DNA of 64,000 nt from Chitinispirillales bacterium ANBcel5 (GCA_029688955.1 JARUKZ010000015.1:37381-101380), one strand, 5' to 3'; positions 39,213 to 47,813 are shown, counted from the first letter of the stretch. Numbers and translations are program-made. Notes: generated by a model not told the origin, from the sequence alone.

Positions 39213-40001
39213 TTATCTCTTTAAATTATTTGCTATCTGAAGCATCTCTTCTGCAGTCTGTATGGATTTTGAAACAATTTCAAAGGCTCTTTGTGCAGTT
39301 ATCATTCCTACCATCTCTTCGACTATTTGGACATTTGAAGCTTCTGTATAGCCCTGTTCGATAACTCCAGCCCCCTCTTCACCAGGATAGGATACCATTG
39401 GCAACCCACTGGCATCGGTCATTGAATACAGATTTCCTCCAAGAGACTTAAGTCCCGATGGATTAACAAAACGTACCAGCTCTATTTGACCGATATCAAT
39501 CGACGTTTCATCACCAGGCATCATTACCGTAACTCTTCCATCGGCTGCAACTGTAAGCTCCTGACTTCCTTCAGGTATCGCGATTTGGGGCTGCAGCATA
39601 AAGCCGGATGAGGTAACAAGTGTACCATCGCTTGAGAGCTTAAAAGAGCCATCCCTTGTGTAGGCAGTTGAGCCGTCCGGGAGCATGATCTGGAACATCC
39701 CTTCCCCCTTAACAGCAATATCCAGTGGATTTTCTGTGCGATTTAAGGAGCCTTGTTCAAAGATACGTTGCGTTCCGGCAGGCTTAACACCCAGTCCCAC
39801 CTCAATTCCCGAAGGCGCCATTGCACCTTCAAAATTTCTAACCCCCGGCTCACGCATAGTCTGATACATCAAATCCTGAAACTCTACTTTTGAGCGCTTA
39901 AATCCGGTGGTGTTAACATTGGAAAGATTGTTGGAAATGGTGTCCATGTAAAGTTGCTGCGCTTCCATACCGGTTGCTGCTGTTTTCATACTTCTCATCA
40001 T
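39213..40001 (-). CDS. flgG: Flagellar distal rod protein
   Basis: FlgG forms the distal rod. The 262-residue protein starts MRSMKTAATGMEAQQLYMDTISNNLSNVNTTGFKRSKVEFQDLMYQ and ends with MITAQRAFEIVSKSIQTAEEMLQIANNL, both diagnostic of FlgG. It follows flgF by 38 bp and precedes flgA by five bases. Confidence 0.96.
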   Translation of the reverse strand: MMRSMKTAATGMEAQQLYMDTISNNLSNVNTTGFKRSKVEFQDLMYQTMREPGVRNFEGAMAPSGIEVGLGVKPAGTQRIFEQGSLNRTENPLDIAVKGEGMFQIMLPDGSTAYTRDGSFKLSSDGTLVTSSGFMLQPQIAIPEGSQELTVAADGRVTVMMPGDETSIDIGQIELVRFVNPSGLKSLGGNLYSMTDASGLPMVSYPGEEGAGVIEQGYTEASNVQIVEEMVGMITAQRAFEIVSKSIQTAEEMLQIANNLKR

Positions 40002-40039
40002 TGTGATCTATCCTGTTTTTTTAGCGTAAAAACGATTGT

Positions 40040-40774
40040 TTAACCAACTCTTCCGACCTGATTTACCGCTCTATCAAGCGTCTCGTCCTGCGCGTGAAGT
40101 GCCTTCTGATCAGCTTCGAAATTTCTGTGCGCTGCAATCATCTCAACCATATTGCGTATCACATCCACATTAGACTTTTCAAGATACCCCTGCTGAACAG
40201 AAAAATGTGATGGTTTCAACTCCACCGCACCAGGCATTTGAGGCCTGAAGTAGCTGTTTCCACCGCGGACAAACTGATATGGCTTGGGGAAATCAACCAC
40301 ATTAATGATCCCCTTACTTTCACTCTCCTGGATAACTTCACCACTCTCAGTAATTTGAACCGGTATGTTGCGCTCTACTCTGATATACCCCTCTGTGCCC
40401 ATAAGTTTAGAGCCATCAGAAGTAACAATGAGCCCGTCTGGATTTAAAGAGAAATTTCCGTTACGGGTGTAGCGAACCCCATCGGGAGTCATTACCTTGA
40501 AGAACCCATCTCCTTTAATACTCAAATCAAGAGGGGATTTGCTTTGCTCATACACTCCCTCTCTATGATCAACGTATACCTCGTCAGCTTTTATATCCCT
40601 GTTGGCAAAATCCTGATCATTATCATTAGTTAAATACTTTTGAACAGCTACGGAGAATAATCCGCTTTGCTTATACCCGGTAGTATTCATGTTTGCCAGG
40701 TTATTGGCTATCTGGTCCTGTTTTTTGGAACGCAAGGTCATGCTTTGTGATGCTGTGTATATACCCTGTATCAT
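40040..40774 (-). CDS. flgF: Flagellar proximal rod protein, FlgF-like
   Basis: A 244-residue rod/hook-family protein: IYTASQSMTLRSKKQDQIANNLANMNTTGYKQ at the N-terminus, a central D1 region (GDGFFKVMTPDGVRYTRNGNFSLNPDG), and a C-terminal helix ending in NMVEMIAAHRNFEADQKALHAQDETLDRAVNQVG. It heads the operon directly before flgG, the usual flgF position. The AGAGG before the ATG supports the start. The name relies on order as well as sequence. Confidence 0.9.
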   Translation of the reverse strand: MIQGIYTASQSMTLRSKKQDQIANNLANMNTTGYKQSGLFSVAVQKYLTNDNDQDFANRDIKADEVYVDHREGVYEQSKSPLDLSIKGDGFFKVMTPDGVRYTRNGNFSLNPDGLIVTSDGSKLMGTEGYIRVERNIPVQITESGEVIQESESKGIINVVDFPKPYQFVRGGNSYFRPQMPGAVELKPSHFSVQQGYLEKSNVDVIRNMVEMIAAHRNFEADQKALHAQDETLDRAVNQVGRVG

Positions 40775-40906
40775 TTTTCACCTCTTTTGCTTTTAAAACC
40801 GAATTGTTCTTTAGCATAAAGCGTGCCTGTTTTTATCACTCTTATAAATGATTGATATACAGTGTTTTATACCGATTTCATACTACATACCCTAACTGAT
40901 AAACAA

Positions 40907-41030
40907 TGAACTTTTTTCCGCCCGGGAGGCATATTTGTCCCGGTAGCGATGAGCCGGATAGCATTAGAGGTGAAAAAAGGGACGGCACTCAGATAACCCC
41001 TTCGGGGTATTATATCGACAGTGCCAATGG
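40907..41030. other. Cluster of hairpins of unknown role upstream of flgF
   Basis: About 120 bases, more G+C-rich than the surroundings, hold several inverted repeats. CCGGG/CCCGG lies near 40921-40942. GGCACT/AGTGCC (about 40982-41027) encloses ACCCC-TTC-GGGGT. This could be a structured RNA, part of a mobile element with the four-helix-suffix remnant to its right, or a DNA element. Apart from these hairpins and the short ORF at 41010-41123, nothing is recognisable between flgF and 41141. Confidence 0.4.
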
Positions 41031-41123
41031 TTTGTATGTAGGTAGTTTGGCTGGTTTAGCAAAAAAGGAGCACCGCAATCGCTGTTTTATAAAGCAGAGT
41101 TGTTCGCGTTGGTATTCGGTCAT
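41010..41123 (-). CDS. Possible 37-residue ORF downstream of the four-helix-suffix remnant
   Basis: A short ORF, starting MTEYQREQLCFIKQRLRC, begins at 41123 after AAAGGAG at a good spacing, 18 bp past the stop of the four-helix-suffix frame. It is basic and has no recognised domain. It could be a real short peptide or the start of a degraded gene, since the hairpin region follows. It is reported because its ribosome-binding site is good. Confidence 0.3.
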   Translation of the reverse strand: MTEYQREQLCFIKQRLRCSFFAKPAKLPTYKPLALSI

Positions 41124-41141
41124 TTAGTGGACTCCTTTATT

Positions 41142-41486
41142 TTAGCACTTCTGATTATACAGCCGTTCTGTAAAACCGTCTTCTGTTTCAAAGTCTTTGG
41201 CCAGGCGTTCGACCTGACGGTCGAGGAGGTACGTGGCTAGATTTAACAAAGACATTGCGGCATTGGCGGCAAGACAAGCAGAAGACAAGGTCGAGCACGG
41301 ACTGGCACTGACGTGCCTCGCTGACCGGTTTTCATCATTGGTTCCGCTTGTCCGTTCCAGCCTATGTGTGTCCGTGCTCCTCTTTCTCTCCTGAACCACC
41401 CACCCCTGAACTTTTTCAAGGGTTTTGCACCGCAGCTCCTTGAAACGCTCAAGGGCAGGGTGCTGCGGCTCTTTTGCCTGGAACAC
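41142..41486 (-). pseudogene. Remnant of a four-helix-bundle suffix domain protein
   Basis: The 114-codon frame ends with AAMSLLNLATYLLDRQVERLAKDFETEDGFTERLYNQKC, which matches the C-terminal suffix domain of four-helix-bundle (S23-type) proteins, typically [N]AALSLLNLANYLLDRQ...FxxEGGFTERLY. The stretch PALERFKELRCKTLEKVQGWVVQE also fits such proteins. The N-terminal four-helix bundle itself is missing: upstream the frame runs straight into 21-bp tandem repeats. The gene appears to have been truncated and its 5' part replaced by repeats. Expression is doubtful. Confidence 0.6.
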
Positions 41487-41514
41487 ACACCGTTTTTCTT
41501 ACAACACACCCCGT

Positions 41515-41731
41515 TTTGCAGCCTGGAACTTACCCCATGCAGCCTGGAACATGCCCTGTGCAGCCTGGAACATGCCTGTGCAGCCTGGAACATGCCCCGT
41601 GCAGCTTGGAACATGCCCCGTGCAGCTTGGAACATGCCCCGTGCAGCTTGGAACATGCCCCGTGCAGCTTGGAACATGCCCCGTGCAGCTTGGAACATGC
41701 CCCGTGCAGCTTGGAACATGCCAAAAAACGT
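41515..41731. repeat. 21-bp tandem repeat array (left, TTGGAACATG orientation)
   Basis: About ten tandem copies of a 21-bp unit built on TGCAGCTTGGAACATGCCCCG. The left copies carry CCTGG and one is 20 bp; the right six carry CTTGG and are nearly identical. Because 21 is a multiple of three, every frame on both strands is open through the array, so coding potential here is uninformative. It abuts the four-helix-suffix remnant. Confidence 0.9.
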
Positions 41732-41739
41732 AGCACATT

Positions 41740-41912
41740 TAGTATGTTCCAAGATGTTTTACCCATGTTCCAAGCATTTTGGGCCGTGTTCCAAGGTGTT
41801 TTACCCATGTTCCAAGCCTTTTGGTGCATGTTCCAAATGTTTTTACCCATGTTCCAAACATTTTCGGGCGTGTTCCAGGATGTTTGACCCTTGTTCCAAG
41901 GATTTTGGACCG
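41740..41912. repeat. Decayed 42-bp dimeric repeat array (right, CATGTTCCAA orientation)
   Basis: Eight units of about 21 bp each begin with (A)TGTTCCAAG and alternate between TTTTACCC and TTTTGGG-type ends, giving four copies of a 42-bp dimer with many substitutions. The core CATGTTCCAA is the reverse complement of the TTGGAACATG core in the array just to the left. The two arrays are therefore in opposite orientation and could form a large imperfect hairpin. Confidence 0.8.
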
Positions 41913-42286
41913 TGCGCTATGCCTTTTGTCCCCTTTTATTCTTTATTTGGACTGTTCCGTGGTAGTTTTACACTCATTCAACACTATCGATACCGTGTTC
42001 AACAAATTTTTGAAGCAGTTTAAGCGAAACTAAAGTGGTGTTTGTGGTACGTTGTAACTTCTTTTTCGGTTATTTATCGTTTTCTGGTAGGGTGTGAAGA
42101 TTGTGGCGCAAGCTGCTGTGAAATCAAAAATGTGATGGAATATCATAAAACACATGTGTCGGCAGAGGTACTCTCAGGTTCTGCTCAATAGAGCTTACTA
42201 TTTTTGGCCGGTTTATGTTGCACCTGTTATCGTTAAAAGAAGTGTGTTCGTTTAAAAAAAGCAGACGTTAAGCGTGCTGTGTGGTT
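41913..42286. other. Intergenic region without recognisable gene
   Basis: No gene, strong hairpin or repeat is apparent between the repeat arrays and the stop of the next minus-strand gene. Short open frames reach in from the repeats but have no supporting start signals. Confidence 0.4.
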
Positions 42287-43060
42287 TTATGGAACATTGG
42301 TTACCGTTTTGTTTTGGGAGTACCTTATGGATTGCCTCCTTCTTACCTTACTAACATAATTATCCACGTAATACTTCCTGTTTTTAACAAACGCTATTCT
42401 TGCGTACTTTTTAATATGCGCGGTGGCTCTCATGCTCAGTGTCAGTAATCGTTTCTTACGGGAGTAGACAGCGCTTACCTCCTTTGCTCCTATCACCACT
42501 GAGCCTTTCATCTTTATGAGCGTAAGCGCCCGTTGTTTTACTTCATCGAGGTAGCACTCATCAACACGAATCCCTGCCGGGCAGATCTGTGCCGCTTCAG
42601 TGGGATAATCTCTTATAAAGGCCACAAGGTCAACTACGGTAGTCGCGGCATTTGCCTTGCCCCGGTTTTCGATAATTCTGTTATAACTGTTTATCACATC
42701 GTCGTTTTTAGGGTTTGAAACGATATGCATTGCCACCTCTCTTAAGACAGAAAGGTTAAAAAGCAGCGTTTCTAACCGCTCATCATACTCTTTTTTGATC
42801 TCCGGCATCGCAAGCTCCGCGTTTACTGTTTCAGCAGCCGCAAGAAACAGTAACGCCAGGTACCTGTCATACTTTGGCATCAGCGACCAGTCAAATTGTG
42901 CCGCAACAAGTTCGGTTTTGTCCTTTTTTGCCTGTTGAAGCAGCGCGCTGTACTCATCCAGAAATTCATCGATTCTCATGGATGGACGTCTGAACTCTTT
43001 GCTGATCAGGGCAGCCATTTCCTCTTCAATTTCTTTATCAATTTCCCTACTGGTATTCAT
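42287..43060 (-). CDS. Unknown helical protein, paralogue A of a tandem pair
   Basis: I do not recognise this 257-residue, mainly helical soluble protein. It opens with IDKEIEEEMAALISKEF, has ALLFLAAAETVNAEL in the middle, and a basic C-terminus (KKYARIAFVKNRKYYVDNYVSKVRRRQ). It is a diverged paralogue of the neighbouring 272-residue protein: both share the KEIxxEMxAL start, a V(D/N)ECY-like stretch before (I/L)TL(I/M)xM(K/R)G, and the (R/Q)A..(Y/H)IK(K/R)(Y/F)AR.AF..N..YY..NY end. There is no signal peptide or membrane helix. A broken third copy of the C-terminus lies at 55419-55505. The family looks lineage-restricted. Confidence 0.72.
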   Translation of the reverse strand: MNTSREIDKEIEEEMAALISKEFRRPSMRIDEFLDEYSALLQQAKKDKTELVAAQFDWSLMPKYDRYLALLFLAAAETVNAELAMPEIKKEYDERLETLLFNLSVLREVAMHIVSNPKNDDVINSYNRIIENRGKANAATTVVDLVAFIRDYPTEAAQICPAGIRVDECYLDEVKQRALTLIKMKGSVVIGAKEVSAVYSRKKRLLTLSMRATAHIKKYARIAFVKNRKYYVDNYVSKVRRRQSIRYSQNKTVTNVP

Positions 43061-43147
43061 CGTTATATCTTACCCGCATACAGTTGGTAAAGTTAAGGAC
43101 AGACCCGCGCTACTACGGGTCTATCCCCTTTTCTGAACTTTTTACAA

Positions 43148-43966
43148 TCAGAGCGCTGGTACCACATCCGGTTCGGTGTCTTTAGCCATACAAATAGGCT
43201 GAATTTCAATTGGATCATCGTTACCAGAGCCACTACCGCCACTTCTTGTGGGTCGTGTATAGTTGCTGAAATAATAGGGCAGGTTGTTATAGAACGCAGA
43301 GCGCGCAAATCGCTTGATATAATCCATAGCCTGAACACAAAGGGTAATGATACGATTTTGATAATCTACACTTTCGCAACGAGGCATTCCATTGGTAACC
43401 ACCAACCCCCGCATTTGCATCAGTGTAATTGCTCTAATCCTGACCTCTTTAATATACTCTTCATTTACCTCTCTGCCCCCTGGTCTGATTTGTTCAGCCA
43501 GATCCCAGTGACGGGAGATCATTGCTCCAAAAGAGATATTATCGGTCATGGTATCGATCATGCCCGCACCGCTTTGAACTTTACGATAAATACGGGCCAG
43601 TTGAGGATCATCGGTTTCCTGCAGTATGTGATGAGCCACGATTCTAAGGACCATTCGATCATCTTCAGCTTCAGCCAGAAGTGAATAGTATTTGGCTCTT
43701 TCTTCCGGTGATCGCGGTATAGTTGCCACCCGCTCACCATGAGCAATGAGCAGTGTTTCCAAATAACCATCAAATTTTTCCATATTATCCCAAATAAAAC
43801 CTGAACTGATAAGGGCCTCTTTGTCTCTTCTACACTGCGCTAACAGATGGCTAAACTCCCCCAATCCATCATGTATAGATGAAGGCAACCGAAGGAAATC
43901 ATCTTCACTCAACGCCTCCATCTCTGCCCTAATCTCCTTTTTTAACTCATCTGATATTGTACCCAT
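43148..43966 (-). CDS. Unknown helical protein, paralogue B of a tandem pair
   Basis: A 272-residue, mainly helical protein of unknown function, paralogous to the gene 87 bp downstream. It starts ISDELKKEIRAEMEALSEDDF and ends with QAMDYIKRFARSAFYNNLPYYFSNY followed by a Gly/Ser-rich, acidic tail (SGGSGSGNDDPIEIQP) that the partner lacks. The basic KVRRR end of the partner is replaced here by the acidic tail, so the two may have complementary charges. No domain or motif links them to a known system. An 800-bp intergenic region with a dispersed repeat lies upstream. Confidence 0.72.
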   Translation of the reverse strand: MGTISDELKKEIRAEMEALSEDDFLRLPSSIHDGLGEFSHLLAQCRRDKEALISSGFIWDNMEKFDGYLETLLIAHGERVATIPRSPEERAKYYSLLAEAEDDRMVLRIVAHHILQETDDPQLARIYRKVQSGAGMIDTMTDNISFGAMISRHWDLAEQIRPGGREVNEEYIKEVRIRAITLMQMRGLVVTNGMPRCESVDYQNRIITLCVQAMDYIKRFARSAFYNNLPYYFSNYTRPTRSGGSGSGNDDPIEIQPICMAKDTEPDVVPAL

Positions 43967-44396
43967 TGTACATAACTCCTTCCATTAAAGAATGAAACAT
44001 GTTTAGTTATTAGTAAGTGAGAAAATCAGAAAGAACTACCGGGCAAACCCTTTTTTTTGTAGAAAAGGGAACTGTTTAGCACTACTGCACTGTAATCAAT
44101 TAATTCTGTAAGCGTAAGTGAAATAACTACTATGCGGGAAACGATTGGCTATCGTATTAAATAATTTAAATTTCCCGCGTTATAAATTTCAAGTTTTTGT
44201 TGATTTTTTTTTGAAGAGAGTTATTAGTAATTACTAATTAAGAAAACAGGAGTTTGAGAAGGTGAGAGAATGAAACAGTGGATGGTGTCCTTCATATTTA
44301 ATTTAGAATGTATAGCACTCTTTTGAAAAAGAGTTCTTTTGACCCGGTGTAAGTAAATACTGTATTTTGCTGAGCGTGTAGCTATGATGTTAAGAG

Positions 44397-44649
44397 AAAT
44401 ATTTTGTCCCTACCTGTCCCCCGCACGCTTCGGAAGGTGGACGGGACAAGGAATTTCTATCTTTGTCTGTTTAGCTATAAATATGTAGTCCCTACGGACT
44501 ATGAAGAAGGAAATATCTCTCCGTTAAAACAAACCTTTCACGCTTACACGAGGCAAGCAAGCCTCTTGGCGCCCCCGTGAGGAACCTATCACTTGCCACC
44601 AGACTTCTCTGGGGGGTGGCCACCTTCGCCTCGGGCGACACTGAATCAT
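44397..44649. repeat. Dispersed structured repeat, copy A
   Basis: This 253-bp segment is nearly identical to copy B (47589-47813) except for a roughly 28-bp insertion near its left end. It contains several inverted repeats: GAGGC/GCCTC, CCACC/GGTGG and GTCCCTAC/GGAC. Open frames through it differ between copies and look spurious. It lies just downstream of the InlB lipoprotein gene, with B and C upstream of it in the same orientation. Confidence 0.85.
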
Positions 44650-44691
44650 AAAATTCCTAATAATAATCATCATAAGCTCCCCCACGCCTTC

Positions 44692-44721
44692 AAAAAAAAG
44701 AGACGCCCGTGCGGACGTCTC
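44692..44721 (-). terminator. Rho-independent terminator of the InlB-repeat lipoprotein gene
   Basis: On the minus strand GAGACGTCC pairs with GGGCGTCTC (9 bp, one G-T) around GCAC and is followed by eight T. It is one of the strongest terminators in the window, 46 bp past the stop. Confidence 0.9.
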
Positions 44722-44766
44722 AATGCAGTTACTATATATTTTTTGTAAATACTCAAGCAGTTCTGT

Positions 44767-47331
44767 TTAGTCTGCTAAACCAGCATCGGTAATGTCCCAC
44801 CCAAACTCATTAATAAGGTAGTCCCGTGCATCTGCCGCAACTGAAGAGTATTGGCTGTCCCCACCAGTAAAACGAACAGTATCCTGAACACCCTTCTCTT
44901 TAGCCAGATTAGCCCAACCTATAAGCAAAGCGTCATAGTTTTCTACCGAAAGGGTTACATTATTAAACATCCAAACCATTGTGGTCACATTGGACACATC
45001 CCAGGAACCGATGTTCTGGTCAAAGGTGGAAGCCCTATCAAACATATAGGACATATCGTTGACATTTGAAACATCCCAGGCTCCAATATCAGAGTTAAAG
45101 ACAGAGGAACTTCGAAACATATAGGACATGTCGGTCACATTGGACACATCCCAATCACCGATGTCCTGGTCAAAGGTGGAAGCCCCATCAAACATATTCG
45201 ACATATCGGTGACATTTGAAACATCCCAGACTCCAATATCAGAGTTAAACGCAGAGGAAACTCGAAACATATAGGACATGTTAGTTACACTATTTGGTAT
45301 ATACAGCGGTACACTTTTAAGGTTGCGTGCAGTGTTAAAGGCTGCATAAAAGGAAGTTATCTCAAGATCACCAAAGTTTGTAACTTTATACAATTTTTCA
45401 TACCCCGGGATGGGATTAGAAGTCGGTGCAAAATAACCAAACCGTTCTAAATTACCTGAAATTGATACAGTGTATAAACCTTCCTCATCATATGTATGAG
45501 AGACATTTCCGGCACTGCTGACAGTTTCACTACTGCCATCACCCCAATCCACCGTAACATCAACGACACCATACAGAGGAAGAGCTATCCTTGTTCCGGC
45601 TGAAAGTTCTGTGTCAAATACAAGAACCATAGCCGAACCATCCCACTGTGCTGTAAGAGTGACATTTTCAGCAGGCATGGTCTCAGGAAGCTCAGGTTTC
45701 CAGCCATCAAAAGTATACCCTTCACGCCTGGGTTCATCCGGTGGGGTCACTGTTGTGCCAAAGTCCTGAGTTATGGCTATAACTTCACTACCGCCGTTAC
45801 TGTCAAAAGTTATAGTGACGGAGTTAATCTCCCACTGGGCATAGAGCGTTACATCCGCAGCTCCCATGGTAAACTCAGCTTCATCCTCAAAAGAATCACC
45901 GCTGCCATCAGCTTCGGTATTCCAACCGGTAAAAGCATACCCTTCACGGCTGAACAGGTTGGAAAATAAAGATGCAGTTTGATCGGTTGCTATCACCTGA
46001 AGCTCCATTGAGCCGGTTCCTTCGTTTGGATCGAAGGTTATAGTGTTATCCTTTGCACTCCACTGTGCGTACAGTAATGTCCCTTTTGTACCCATAACAA
46101 ACTCTTGCTTATCTTCGTAAAATTCACCACTGCCATCAGCTTCGGTATTCCAACCGGAAAAGGTATAACCATCGCGGGTAAACTGGTTGGAGGGAAGAGA
46201 AACTGTTTGTTCGCTGGCTATAATTTTCACCTTGATGGCCCCCTTGCCACCGTTTGAATAGAAAGACAAAGCGTGTTTCTTTGCACTCCACTGTGCATAC
46301 AGGATTATTCCTGTTGTCCCCATAACAAACTCAGAGTTATCCTCATAAGAATCACCACTGCCATCAGCTTCGGTATTCCAATTAATAAACGTATACCCAT
46401 CACGGGTAAACTCATTTGGTGAAAGGACTGTTGTTTTACCTGTCTCTACAGTCTTAGATTCCATAGTGCCGTCACCCTCATTGGCATCAAAGGTAACGGT
46501 ATTGGGACGTGGAGACCATTTTGCATAGATGGTGCGATCATTTTGTATCGAAATTTCCTGAAAATCAAATGGTATAGTAAGACTTTTGTCCCTGAACCAG
46601 CCACTAAATTGGTACCCTTCCCTTTGTGGAAGATCAGGCTCCTCTGCACTCTCCCCATGTTTAACACTCTGTGCTTTTACCTCCGAACCGCCATTACTCT
46701 CAAAATAAACAGTGTGATCCTTTTGCTTCCACCGGGCATAAAAATTTAGATTTTCATCGGTCATAACAAGTGTGTCACCACCGTTAAATATCTCAGACGA
46801 AGAGTTACCATCAACACTCCAGCCTAAGAATTCAAACCCATCTTTTGTAAGTTCTCCGCTGTTACCAAGAACAACTACCTTCTGCCCGGCTTCATAGGAG
46901 TTTGTATCTACTGGTAATATACCCGAAGAATAGCTGGTACAGTGATAAGCAGTACTGTAAACGGGAGGAAAAACATTCAGTGTCATTTCGGCCGTTCTTT
47001 GCTCGTTTCGAATAAAATCAACTGTTATGAAAAGTCTATATGTTTCGGGGGAATCATAGGTAAGGGTTAACAGCAGGTCTTCATCCCAGGTCTCAGTGCG
47101 AGTCTCTATACGTTTAGGGTCTCTTGAGTCACCAAACACTACTGTTATTAGCTCAATGTAATTGCCACCGACCAGATCCATTACGACCTTAAAAGGCTCA
47201 CCCGCTCTAATTACCCTTTCTTCATCATAAAGGTATAAATCCAGCGAGGCGCGTTTAATGGGATCATTTGGCTTACTACATGATATAGCAATTATAATAA
47301 GTAAGCAGAAAAAAAACGGTAAGTGTTTCAT
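44767..47331 (-). CDS. Surface lipoprotein with InlB B-repeats, a PKD-like domain and BspA-type DUF285 repeats
   Basis: An 854-residue lipoprotein: signal LPFFFCLLIIIAISC with the lipid-accepting cysteine at about residue 18. After an N-terminal beta domain come six InlB/Listeria-Bacteroides (Flg_new) repeats of about 65-75 residues (pattern REGYxFxGWN...YAQW), then a PKD-like domain (VDWGDGSSETV...HTYDEEGLYTVSI), then BspA-like DUF285 repeats (about 22-26 residues, VSNVTDMSYMF). It is probably a cell-surface adhesin or binding protein. Three of the InlB repeats (residues about 290-510) are highly similar to each other, suggesting recent duplication. It is a single-gene unit with its own terminator, flanked by direct repeats. 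Confidence 0.88.
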   Translation of the reverse strand: MKHLPFFFCLLIIIAISCSKPNDPIKRASLDLYLYDEERVIRAGEPFKVVMDLVGGNYIELITVVFGDSRDPKRIETRTETWDEDLLLTLTYDSPETYRLFITVDFIRNEQRTAEMTLNVFPPVYSTAYHCTSYSSGILPVDTNSYEAGQKVVVLGNSGELTKDGFEFLGWSVDGNSSSEIFNGGDTLVMTDENLNFYARWKQKDHTVYFESNGGSEVKAQSVKHGESAEEPDLPQREGYQFSGWFRDKSLTIPFDFQEISIQNDRTIYAKWSPRPNTVTFDANEGDGTMESKTVETGKTTVLSPNEFTRDGYTFINWNTEADGSGDSYEDNSEFVMGTTGIILYAQWSAKKHALSFYSNGGKGAIKVKIIASEQTVSLPSNQFTRDGYTFSGWNTEADGSGEFYEDKQEFVMGTKGTLLYAQWSAKDNTITFDPNEGTGSMELQVIATDQTASLFSNLFSREGYAFTGWNTEADGSGDSFEDEAEFTMGAADVTLYAQWEINSVTITFDSNGGSEVIAITQDFGTTVTPPDEPRREGYTFDGWKPELPETMPAENVTLTAQWDGSAMVLVFDTELSAGTRIALPLYGVVDVTVDWGDGSSETVSSAGNVSHTYDEEGLYTVSISGNLERFGYFAPTSNPIPGYEKLYKVTNFGDLEITSFYAAFNTARNLKSVPLYIPNSVTNMSYMFRVSSAFNSDIGVWDVSNVTDMSNMFDGASTFDQDIGDWDVSNVTDMSYMFRSSSVFNSDIGAWDVSNVNDMSYMFDRASTFDQNIGSWDVSNVTTMVWMFNNVTLSVENYDALLIGWANLAKEKGVQDTVRFTGGDSQYSSVAADARDYLINEFGWDITDAGLAD

Positions 47332-47364
47332 GTTTTTACTCCTAAAGCAAAGCGAATAGTAGTA

Positions 47365-47383
47365 TATAGTTTGGTAATATAAT
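47365..47383 (-). promoter_or_regulatory. Promoter-like motif upstream of the InlB lipoprotein gene
   Basis: On the minus strand this reads ATTATATTACCAAACTATA and ends 33 bases before the ATG. It matches 17 of 19 positions of the sequence upstream of the second GH5 gene, suggesting a shared promoter class. Confidence 0.45.
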
Positions 47384-47588
47384 ACATTTGCGCTACTATC
47401 GGAGTATATTACTTAATAATACATTTGATATTTGTTGTGAAAGAGAGGAAAATTGTTCTTGTTTCGTATTCTCAAAAAAGATTATCAGTGCACAGTGAAC
47501 TGTGGATAGTGTCCTGTGCCGTAGGGATGCATCGTTAATACTGCTATACCTAGCAAAAAACACCATGTCTCATTGTAGCTGGGAAAGG

Positions 47589-47813
47589 AAATATTTTGTC
47601 CCTACGGGACAAGGAATTCTGTCTTTGTCTGTTTAGCTATAAATATGTAGTCCCTACGGGACTATGAAGAAGGAAATATCTCTCCGGTAAAACAAACCTT
47701 TCACGCTTACACGAGGCAAGCAAGCCTCTTGGCGCCCCCGTGAGGAACCTATCACTTGCCACCAGGCTTCTCTGGGGGGTGGCCACCTTCGCCTCGGGCG
47801 ACACTGAATCATT
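47589..47813. repeat. Dispersed structured repeat, copy B
   Basis: A 225-bp copy in the same orientation as copy A. Its left part contains two adjacent near-perfect hairpins, TTGTCCC-TAC-GGGACAA and TAGTCCC-TAC-GGGACTA, followed by the GAGGC/GCCTC and CCACC/GGTGG stems. Confidence 0.85.

Larger units (their letters stand above)
43967..44766. other. Intergenic region containing dispersed repeat copy A
   Basis: The left half (to about 44396) is A+T-rich and shows no gene; it should hold the promoter of the paralogue pair. The right half contains repeat copy A and then the terminator of the lipoprotein gene. No supported ORF was found. Confidence 0.5.

Noticed and set aside
41515..41912. CRISPR array
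   Set aside because: The repeats are contiguous 21-bp units with no unique spacers, and no cas genes are present.
41243..42033. Open reading frames on both strands across the repeat arrays (for example 41364-42023 plus, 41243-41752 minus)
   Set aside because: The unit length is a multiple of three, so every frame stays open. There is no independent support for any of them as genes apart from the four-helix-suffix frame end.
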